Source of the DNA: Ectocarpus siliculosus
Taxonomy: Eukaryota; Sar; Phaeophyceae; Ectocarpales; Ectocarpaceae
NCBI GenBank assembly: GCA_000310025.1
Contig: FN649727.1
Span: forward strand, 6,937,079 to 6,955,422
DNA: 18,344 nucleotides
Direction of reading: 5' to 3'
The notes beneath the pieces are model-generated. The model searched no databases and was not told the origin of the DNA. It worked only from the letters and a program-made list of their open reading frames with translations. Positions within the stretch are counted from its first letter, which is position 1, and each line of letters opens with the position of its first letter. Both the position numbers and the translations under genes were made by a program. This document shows, one piece after another, positions 1-8,337 of the stretch.

Positions 1-90
1 GCGTGCAAAACATGAGGGCGCCCCCCGCCCCCGTCCCCACCCAAAACAAAACGCCTGTCTGAAGGCAATGTGTCTGTTCAACACACGCAC

Positions 91-3000
91 CGGAAGAGTC
101 GGCCCCCAGCCGAAGCGGCGGCGGCTCCGCGGAATTCGCTGGTCCTGCTCGGTGGCGATAGCAAGGTTGAGCCGGTCTAGTTGCGTCGAGCAAAAGCCCA
201 CGGTGTTGACCCGCTTCCTTCGGTAGCACAACACTCCTGAAGATTTTGACAGCAAGCAGCAGCAGCAGCAACACCAGTTGGTGGTAGAACGAGGGCAGGG
301 GAGCGACAAGTTACCACTAACGCAAAATGTTTCACCCAACGACGTCGACGAAAGACGCTTTGCCCCCCCAACGTACTCCTTCATACGACGCCATGCTTTC
401 GTTCGTCTCCTCGTCCTGCGTTGTAAAATACTATTCTGAAGCCGCTTCTTCTACCCCTGCTGGCGCACCACTGTGTGCCAACCTATCGAGGTAGACAAAC
501 TCTACCCATTGCATCTTCTTTGGGGGGACGGGCGGGGGGCGTGCTCATGCTTGCATGTCTTCATCGTTAGGCCATTGACCACGTGTCCTCGAGAGGACGG
601 AGCATTGTTCCCACAGGAACCGAGCACCGATAGCCCAATCACTCCTTCCTACTTTGCCAAAGGCGGCAAAAAAAAGGTGGTCAACTACGCTGCAGCGAAT
701 CAGCCCAGAGAGCTCTCCGTTCACAGGGCGAGAGCAGCACCCCCTATCATGCTTCGAGGACGACAACATCCTGAGGGAGAGCCACTCACCAGTGTAGTGG
801 TACTGCTCCTCCCCCCTCACCCCCTTCTCCGCCAGCCCCTTCCCGAGGTTCTCCAGCACGGCTTGCCTCTCCCGGATGAGGCCCCGCAGACGGGACAGGT
901 TTTGGGGTATGTGCACGTTCACCACCTGGGTGCGCCCGGCAGGCAGTCGATCAGCGGCGTTGCATGGCACGCTTTTTAGCGTCACAGCGGTTCGTGACAA
1001 GCGACAAAAAAAAAAAGAAGACAACACAAACAGCTTGGTCGAGGCCTAAACATGGTTGCTGGTAGTGCTTACAAAAAAGCAAGAAAGGGCCACCAGCTTA
1101 GAAAACAAGCTCTCTTGTGGATGTAGACGTAACTCAAAGCGGTTTTGGGAGGACCTGGGGGCGCCGTGGCGCATGTCGAAGCTCCGCGGTGTGCGCACCC
1201 AAATCGGGTACACACAAGAGGGGCGGAGAGCTGGATTCGCGCGAGACAGACGGTATGTTTGATGAGACGCTATGAGGCGCGGTTGGCCCATAAAACCAGT
1301 CGCGGGCCGGGAAAAGCAGGTCCGGAGCAAACACAGACATGGACACACGCTCAACGGGTAAACACGAAAGGCAGACGAAGGCCCACAACACACCCACGAC
1401 AATGTAGTATGTATGCAAAAAGGGTCGCAGTCTACCAACTTGGGCCCTAAAAGAGAACAAAAACACACCCACGCACACGGACACAGGACACCCAAAATCG
1501 TAATACTTGAATACGTAAAACATAAAACACAAAGACCACAAAAAACAAACACCTAACCCACATACACGAACACAGAACACTCGGAAGCACACACATAAAT
1601 ATGTACCTACCTCAACCTGTAACACAACATACACATACAAACGCTCACGGGGTCCCCGATCAAATGGCCTTTGGAATCATTATCATTTCTGCTTTCAACC
1701 ACGCTGAGAATAGACGTCATTGGCCAGTAGCCGGTTACCGCCGTCGAGGCCAACAATAAAGACACCCACAATCAAGCACACGCGTGTGAACACAGACGGC
1801 GTTGATATGTGAGGAAGATCACGCGCACCTCTTCCGGGTACAGTGTGTTGAAATACGTGAAGAGCTTGGAGTCCGACCTCATCTCGCGAGGCACGCCCTG
1901 CACCACGATGGTCCGCAGGTGCGCCGACTTTCGTCTCAAGAACCGGTGGCGCAGATTTGTGTAGTACCTGGAAACGGCGGGGGCGACGCCAGGCAGGCCG
2001 CCCGGGGGGGGGCGGGGGGCGGGGGGCGGGGGCGGAGGGTTGAACCGCACCGCAGAGAGGCTATAACTATTTATACGCCGGTGGAAGGGAAGGCAGAACA
2101 CTTAAAAGTTGCAATGCTTGGCGTGGTGACAGGCGCTCGAAAAGACGACGACCTCGTCCTTTCGAGCCGCTTTCGCTACACCCTTTTTTATCGCGAACGA
2201 AGGGAAACACGCCAGTCCCGTCGAATGCGAAAATCAGTCATCCTTGGGTTGAGGACGGCAAGCACACGACAGAAACAAAAAAAACAAAAAGAAACACACA
2301 AAAAAAAAAGGGTCGGGGACACACACACGCTCTACAACAACAACACCAACGGCCACCAGCAGCATGCAACGAACACCATCGTACCCGTCACTCCAGAACA
2401 GAAAGAGGAGACAAAAAGAAAAAAAAACGGCGTGCACCTGTACTCGACCACCAGAAAGTACATGGCCAAGGCGGACAGGAGGTATATCCCAAGCGCGTGA
2501 AGCCACATGCAAGGGTTGTAGTGCTGCACGTTTGACATGGACAGCCGGTTGAAGGTGTTGATGTTGGTCTGGGCCTGGTTGCTGTCGCTCGGGGTCTCCA
2601 TGACGTTGACGGGAATCAGCACCAGAAGGCCGTACGGTGCGAAGAGCGCGAACACCTGTATTTCGTTGTTTTATTACGCGGGGATTTCAACAAACGGCGT
2701 CAATTCGTTTCTGGGCCTGTGTCCATCAAGGCGCAGAATCAGGGAGATTCCGTTCATAAAATAGCTCAACAATTGAGTATTTTCCCTAGGAACTTGTTAA
2801 CAGATTTGGATATCGTATCTTCCTGGTTTATTTGTGTCAATCCAATTCCCAGCTGTGTGTCCCCAACGTGGTGGTGGTAGTAGGGCAAGGGGTACGGTGC
2901 GTGGTAGATAGGGGCACAACCTAATCGTCAAGACATGACATCAAGAGGTGGTGCAATCAGCAAAACACCTCGGCTTTTTCCCCCACACGTACTCTGCCGC

Positions 3001-4265
3001 AGGAAGCATCTCACAAAAGCGACAATCTCTAACCCCCCCCACACACTCCCCCATCTGAGTGTCCATTTCCTTGCCCGTATTCGGATCCCGGCAACCGCCG
3101 ACTCCATAAAAACATCTCGGCGCGTGGTAAGACATTGATTTCTCCACACCTTGAAGGCCACGGCATAGAACCGGAGGAAAATGGCGGCGTCGAACCCGGC
3201 GTACGTCAAGATATCGTCTTCCGGGAAGGCCATCAGCGGCCTGTACATTCAGCCAGCCAGTCAGACAGTCGGTATATCCGTCAGTCACGTCAAATGGATG
3301 TTCTGTCAGTCGGTTTTTCAAGTCATCCTGTTAGTCAGCCAGCTAGTCAGCCAGTTAGCCAGCCGGATTTTACAGTCAGTCAGTTAGTCAGCCAGTCAGC
3401 CGGCTATTTAGTCAGTCAGTCAGTAAGATGGTCACAAGATGACGTTGGGACGTTGTAGACACAAAGCAGTGCGTTGCAAGAGTTAAGAGGTGAGCTGAAG
3501 GAGGGCTCCGAGGCATGGGGGGAGGAGCGATGGGACAAGAAGCTAGCTTAGCCGAGTGAAGCAAGGCAGCGGGTGGAGAGGGTACTGGAACCACGGGCGA
3601 CGCGATTGACCGTTCCACCCTCGGAGGGGGACGGAGCGCCAAGCAGCTGTATAAGTGCTCTGCCACACATGAAACGTGGCAACAGGTGGCAACATACACG
3701 CCATCAGCTTCAACAGCAATGCGCTTCCTCAAACACGCATGGTCCTGCTGAGATCGTCAGCGGCATATTTTCTCCATTATTTATCTGTCTTTCGCACACT
3801 ATCCAGCTGAGATCATCCGCGGCATTCTCTCTTATCTCTCTCTCACACTGGTCGTTGTTCTGTCTCTCTCTCTCACTCGCTCCTTCACACACCCTCAAAT
3901 ATTTCAGTTTAGATCGTTAGCGGCATTTTACCTCTTTTGATGTCTCTCTCTCGCACACTCTCCATCCGAGATCGTCCGCTGCATTCTCTCTCTCTCATCT
4001 CTCTCTCTCTCACATATGAGATTTTCCGCGGCATTCTCTCTGTCTCTCTCTGTCTCTCTCTTACTTCTCTCTCTCACATTATCCAGCTGAGAAACCCCGA
4101 AGAGGGAAGGTCCGGCGGCGTCTGGTCCGGCAGGTAGTACCGCTTGGACGAGAAATAGCTGGGGTAGTGCCGCCTCGAGCTCCAGAAAAAGGTCAGGGCT
4201 AGCAGGAAGATCACCACGTTGCCCGCGAGGTTGATGCTGATGGTGTCGACATCGACCCACTCGGT
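91..4265 (-). CDS. OSCA/CSC1/TMEM63-family (DUF221) cation channel, N-terminal part, partial
   Basis: Reconstructed as complement(join(<91..236, 790..925, 1829..1967, 2438..2655, 3150..3240, 4078..>4265)). All five introns are GT-AG and the phases match (2, 0, 2, 0, 1), giving 306 residues with no stop. In the visible protein, residues about 10-27 form the first membrane span (NLAGNVVIFLLALTFFW). Residues 63-111 hold the family stretch FDAAIFLRFYAVAFK followed by FAPYGLLVLIPVNV, and residues 143-163 form a third span. Residues 184-222 (RTIVVQGVPREMRSD, then YFNTLYPEEV) match the cytosolic RRM-like region of the family. From established knowledge, OSCA/TMEM63 proteins are osmosensitive or mechanosensitive cation channels in plasma or internal membranes. 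The remaining pore helices should lie beyond the left edge. The initiator exon is not certain. Family assignment is from recognised motifs; substrate and subcellular site are inferred. Confidence 0.85.
237..789 (-). other. Intron of the OSCA-like gene
   Basis: GT-AG intron of 553 bases. The donor follows the Gly codon at 790 (GTGAGTGG) and the acceptor is CTTCAG before 236. On the coding strand a short GCT/TGC run (plus strand about 252-267) lies in the acceptor region. Open frames on both strands here show no recognisable protein and overlap the exon only as shadows. Confidence 0.7.
926..1828 (-). other. Intron of the OSCA-like gene
   Basis: Intron of 903 bases. The donor GTGCGCGTG follows the codons PEE and the acceptor CGCACCCAG precedes VVNVHIPQN. 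The plus strand from about 1450 to 1640 is rich in ACA/CAC-type sequence. I see no gene in it. Confidence 0.7.
2004..2039 (+). repeat. G-rich tract with G-quadruplex potential in an OSCA intron
   Basis: Four or more runs of five to nine G separated by single C on the plus strand. The transcribed RNA is therefore C-rich here, and the tract lies about 40 to 70 bases upstream of the 3' splice site of the exon starting at 1967, where a pyrimidine tract is expected. The G-rich strand is the template strand. Confidence 0.7.
2656..3149 (-). other. Intron of the OSCA-like gene
   Basis: Intron of 494 bases between the codons for AVAFK (donor GTGTGG) and VFALFAPYG (acceptor AAATACAG). No repeats and no other gene seen. 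The intron between 2437 and 1968 (470 bases) is similar but holds A-rich stretches near 2276-2312 and the G-rich tract listed separately. Confidence 0.7.
3250..3424 (-). repeat. Degenerate (CTGA/CTGG)n array next to a 3' splice site
   Basis: Short tandem array, on the coding strand a mixture of CTGAC, CTGG and CTAAC units. I count about twelve CTGAC and three CTAAC. The array ends a few bases before the acceptor TGTACAG at 3241 of the OSCA exon 3150-3240. CTGAC and CTAAC fit the general eukaryotic branch-point consensus yTnAy. Confidence 0.85.
3749..4080 (-). repeat. Degenerate tandem array starting at an exon/donor junction
   Basis: Five or so degenerate units spaced about 50 to 100 bases (plus-strand cores near 3749, 3808, 3911, 3968 and 4018), separated by CT-rich sequence. 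Units share GAGATCGTCCGCGGCATTCTC-like cores. On the coding strand the unit near 3800 repeats the last exon bases CTCAGCTGGATA and a following GTG, as at the true donor at 4077. The unit near 4013 repeats GTGAGAGAG. Confidence 0.75.
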
Positions 4266-5366
4266 CTGGTGAAAAACAGAGGCGTTCTCATACCTTTCCC
4301 CCCCACCAAGAGCAGACAGAAAGCGGGAGCGGGCAAGGGGGGGGGAAGAGATGTGACACTAGTCGTTCGGGCGAAACCATGCCAAGGCGTCGCGCTCTCG
4401 GGGGAGGGTGAGCATCGGCAGTTGAGGAAAATGCACGCCCTCTCCATTTGTGCTGCCAATACATTTTCTTTCAGGAATTCTGCGTGTGCGCGCTGGGTTG
4501 ACCGCACAACAAAATTTTTATGCACGCTGCAAATATAAGTGCGCAAGTAGCCGAAAGACCAGTCGCGAGACACGCAACAAGCGCTCTTGGCCCTTCGTGG
4601 TTCTCACGCTGACAAAAAATCGTAAAATGCAACCCAGTAGACCATTTGTAGAACGCTGTGTATTTAGTCTACTTATCGACACCAACATTATCATTCAGAG
4701 TTGAGGGGCTCCTTGGTGGTGTACGACGTTCTCGGTGTAAAAGTAAACTAATAGCTCAAACAATGCATTGACGATCGTAACTGACTCGGGATTCAGTATC
4801 GGAAGAGAACAAAATATGCAGGGAGCCCTCTAGCAATCAAATGGTACTCCGTAATCTAGATGGCATCGAGAACAATGATGCCCCCGTTCGAAGGGACTTG
4901 TTAAAAGCCTTTCCAGTAAGGTTTTGAGAGGGACACCTGCTGCATACTGCAATAGCTTAGGTTTGGCCTAGTGGGTGGCGCAAAGAAGGGAAGAAGCCAG
5001 GTCTCCGGTGTGTTCCAATTTTTGTGAAACCCTCGGTCATAACCTTTCGACTGCGGGTATATCTCGAATGGGTAGTCTTTCTGTGTGTGTATTTATTATT
5101 CCTTAAACCTCTGTTGTCTTCCTACCCAGGCCCGCCAATTGGTGTGTGTGTGTAGATATCTTTCCCCAGATTTTCAAACGTTTGGTAGCTCAATAATAAT
5201 ATTAAGGTGGCGTTTGCTAGCCTGAATCTTATCCCATGCGGTCCAAACTACTGTACTGCTGTGGCCCTTCGGCGATGTGCGGCACGACGACCGCATGTGG
5301 AAGATACAAGGAGCAATGCCGCGAAACTGCTGCTGTTGTACGACCAAAATGCTGTGAAAGACTCAC
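4266..5366. other. Upstream region of the OSCA-like gene, no assigned gene
   Basis: Probably intron or 5' region of the channel gene. It contains a G9 run at 4337-4345 and an AT-richer stretch from about 4600 to 5200 with short TG repeats near 5142. No coding segment could be joined convincingly to the exon at 4265. Small open frames on both strands lack recognisable content. Confidence 0.5.
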
Positions 5367-5470
5367 TTGGTAGGGATCGAGCTCATGTTCAGAAGGCCAC
5401 GATGCTGCTCCACTCCATGCGGCTGGAACAACACGCTGTCAAACGTGTGGTCGCTCCAGGACAGCGACAT
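5367..5470 (-). CDS. Candidate first coding exon of the OSCA-like gene (uncertain)
   Basis: On the minus strand an ATG at 5470 opens 34 codons that end at a strong donor (AA then GTGAGTC, exon end 5367, phase 2). The end of the peptide (LLNMSSIPTK) resembles the GIPT segment that precedes the first membrane span in TMEM63-type proteins, and the exon points toward the OSCA exon at 4265. Against it, the 4265 exon reads in frame when entered at phase 0, so a direct join would shift frame. A further short exon between 4266 and 5366, or a different donor such as the GT after the HG codons, would be needed. It could also belong to no gene. Confidence 0.3.
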
Positions 5471-5912
5471 CGGTGGCCGCCCACGGCTACCGCCAAATTC
5501 TCAAATCTCCCTCTGAACGGGCAATGCAGCAGCGCGGGGAGCTCTCGGCAGGTATTCAAATTTGTAAATTTGTAGATAGTTGCACTATTCGAAAATCAAT
5601 CCCCGATCTCCCGAGAGCGATTACGGCAACGCACTCTTTCGGGGCGATTGCAGACCAGAATGCGCTCGCGTACTCCGCAAGAGCAGCGTGGTAGGTGCTT
5701 GATGCCCGATGGGCAGCCGTGGGGAGTCAGAAGAGCGTGGAATGTCGCGATGGGTTAGCCACAACGCGGCGGAACTTTATTCTTACCCCCCGTTTCCAAC
5801 ATCGAACGATTCCACGGTGCCCCATATGCAAGACGGCACGTCGCAGACGTCGCACACACCACAGCCGCTTGACACGTGCTACATCCACAAACCCCACCAT
5901 TCCCTAGAAACC
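5471..5912. promoter_or_regulatory. Intergenic region before the thylakoid protein gene, likely divergent promoters
   Basis: About 440 bases between the possible OSCA first exon (minus) and the plastid-targeted gene (plus). If both gene models hold, both promoters lie here. No TATA box or other element stands out. Frames open across the region continue upstream of the ATG at 5913 but show no family likeness. Confidence 0.35.
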
Positions 5913-6982
5913 ATGATGGGCGCTGCGTGGAGGTTGGCACTTCTTGCGTTGGCTTTTGTACTGTCAACGTGCACAGCCTTCCATGTCTCGCCTACCAGCT
6001 TTGGTAGACAACCTGTGGGGCGAGCTGCCTCTCTCCGACCGTCGGCGACTCAGAGCCAGCACGTGGCACCCTTCACCAGAGCCTCCCGCCACACAGGTGC
6101 AGAGGAGGGACTGATATCACTGGCAACTCTCTTTTTGCTGCTTGCAAGGCATTTGTCCGCTGCCGGTTGACCTCTCTCTCTCTCTTTCCGATAGTATTGC
6201 GTTTGAGGAAACATGTCGACGTAAAAATCATCATGTGTCATGCCGCCCTTGGTCGTACGGTAGATACCATCCTTCCCTCCGTTCCTTCTTCGTTACTGCT
6301 GTGAGCACCACGGACTATTCAACCCTCTATATATGAAATAACGGGCGTAGGTAGCCAGAGATTAGCACAACAGCAGAGTATCAACTGATATCTCCTTTTT
6401 TTTTTTTGCCGACGAAGTAAGTGTTGCTCCTCTACCCCCCTTCCGTTGGTCTCTCTACTGCTGTACTGGTAGTGACAATTCTAGCAACAGGCGTCACGCA
6501 CAGCAGTGTTCACGCGTTCGAACATAGTCTAAATCCTCCCGAACGACTCGGCTATATTGGAAGAATGTCTTTCGTGTTACTGATTGCAGACTTGTATGGT
6601 CTCGATACCTCAAGGTATATCCTTGCGGTCATGCAAAACTCCGTAGATTTACATTGCTCGCCCTTCACCCATATCTTGCATAACGGCAGGAGCGAGCCGC
6701 ACGACGACCCGAGGGCCGTCCATGGCGGCAGGTGAGCCTGGGAGCAGCAAGAGCGCCCAGCGTGTCGCTGCCGTGGCGGCGGTAGCGTCAGCGGCAACCC
6801 TCACGGGCTCCGCGGTGCCCGCGCACGCCGACAACTTCGCCGAATTCTTCGCCAACGGCATCGTGGGCACGATCAATGGTCCCGGCATTCTGGCGATCCC
6901 AATCGTTCTTGGGATCGGGCTGGCCTCGGCCATCGCGTTCTTCATTTACTTCTTCTCCCAGCCGCGCGAGTACGACGACTGA
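5913..6982 (+). CDS. Small nuclear-encoded thylakoid membrane protein with bipartite plastid presequence
   Basis: Join(5913..6096, 6690..6982): two exons, donor GTGCAG and acceptor GGCAG, phase 1, 158 residues. Residues 1-22 are a signal peptide (hydrophobic ALLALAFVL, ending CTA). F23 follows immediately, the conserved Phe of the ASAFAP motif in plastids of red secondary origin. Residues 23-85 are a Ser/Thr/Arg-rich transit peptide. Residues 86-108 are a second hydrophobic Ala/Val-rich segment ending AHA, a thylakoid processing site. The predicted mature part, 109-158, is only 50 residues: a short lumenal start (DNFAEFFANGIVG), one membrane span at about 128-150, and a charged end (SQPREYDD). 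This resembles low-molecular-mass photosystem or cytochrome b6f subunits, but I cannot match it to a named one. The start is the first ATG of a tandem pair; targeting is confident, function is not. Confidence 0.8.
6097..6689 (+). other. Intron of the thylakoid protein gene
   Basis: Intron of 593 bases that separates the transit peptide from the rest of the presequence and the mature protein. It holds a short CT run near 6171-6186 and a T run near 6396. No internal gene seen. Confidence 0.75.
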
Positions 6983-8337
6983 GAGGAAGGGGAGCGACTG
7001 CTGTGGTTTGAGTGGCCATGGGGCGCCGGGTGGTGGACTATAGCGGAGAGGGAAGAAGGAGAGCTAGTGTGCAGAAAGAGGGTGAAGCCACGGCTGGACA
7101 CGTCTCTGGTGGTACAATCGTTTTCATGGGGGGGCATCTTGGGATTGTTTTACACCGTTCACTAGCGTCGGAAGAAAGCGTTGGTGGTTTGGAGGCGTAA
7201 GAGAGCACGCAGTCCCAGCTTCGCGCGAACCGAGGAGAAGAGGGTGTTTGATGGGTCCAAAGGATGACATATTCTTTGGCACCAATATTTTTGCTTTTCG
7301 TGGTCCGGTTCTTTGGGAACTTTCTGGCGATGACTTTGTGTTGTCTAGCGACGTAAATAACCTGGTCCACGATTTTCTATGTAATCACGCGTGTGTTGCG
7401 GCATTAGTCTACTCTACCAAGTGCCGCCGTGTGGTCCTTGAGAACGCGCGACTCCGTCTCAAAAGGCGGTCATGACCTGAGCTATTTTCACTTTCGATAT
7501 ACAACTCCAGTGTGGCCTTCTTCCTGTGTGACCCCGGCTGGTGCGTCCGGACTTGTACAATTTTAAACGCCCACGGAATAAATGGGACGACAAAAAAAAA
7601 AAAAGTTCTAGGAATTCTGGCGATTGCGGCGTTTTCTCGCGCACAGAGAGCTTTCCCAGGCGTGTCGTTTGCGTCGAGCAAGAAGGCGGTGAAGGACATC
7701 GTGTGCCCTCTTTCGCACTTTGCGTGCACATCCTAGATGTCCAACGATCTTTGGGCAAGTGTGAACTAGATAAGCCAATCATGCGAATCTCGTTGTTGTA
7801 GAGATTCGACGTGTGCCGCTGCTGCTACAAGGCGAGACAGTCCTTGAGTGTGCCAATACGGGTATTTGTCGCTGCATATGACGCCGTTCGCACCCGCTGG
7901 TGCATTTCTTAAACGGTGCATTCCCTGTCGGCTAAAATCTTGGCACACCGACTCAAGCTCTTCCATTCTGTATACATAACAGTGTTGGTTGACCCCCCTC
8001 GTGCCTTTGACATATACACCCATCGCCAGTTCTGCAGTTAAACGATCGATGGCTCTACGTTGTACTCACTCGCGCCTTTACCGTTTGAAACAAAAAAAAA
8101 TTAAGTGGGCACCACTACAACGGCCAACGATGGAACGGAAGAGTTTCGCTGTTTCACGTCGTAAACGTTCGTAGGCGTGCTTTTAGCCCCTCTGGAAAAA
8201 ACTCTGTAGGACAGCTACCCCGTCACCTGCTGCTTGTGCTTGCAGCTTGACCCTCGAAGAAACTAGAGCGAGTGGATACTTCAAGAGAGATTATATCGTC
8301 ACGCCCGCCAAGGGTTTCAGTGTTGCTCCAAAGGCGT
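6983..8337. other. Convergent intergenic region, 3' ends of two genes
   Basis: 1355 bases between the stop codons of the thylakoid protein gene (plus) and DNAAF4 (minus). It should hold both 3' untranslated regions. An AATAAA-like string occurs near 7577 on the plus strand, too weak to call. Small open frames on both strands overlap one another and show no domain, so I assign no gene. Confidence 0.5.

Noticed and set aside
473-979. Plus-strand open frame of 168 codons
   Set aside because: It is antisense to the channel exon at 790-925 and otherwise lies in intron. It has no recognisable content.
1134-1640. Minus-strand Cys/Val-rich open frame
   Set aside because: It lies within the 903-base channel intron, and its composition follows the CA/TG-rich DNA rather than a protein family.
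7409-7782. Overlapping open frames of about 107 codons in the convergent region
   Set aside because: Frames on both strands are equally long, with no targeting signal, domain or splice context. More likely untranslated or intergenic sequence.
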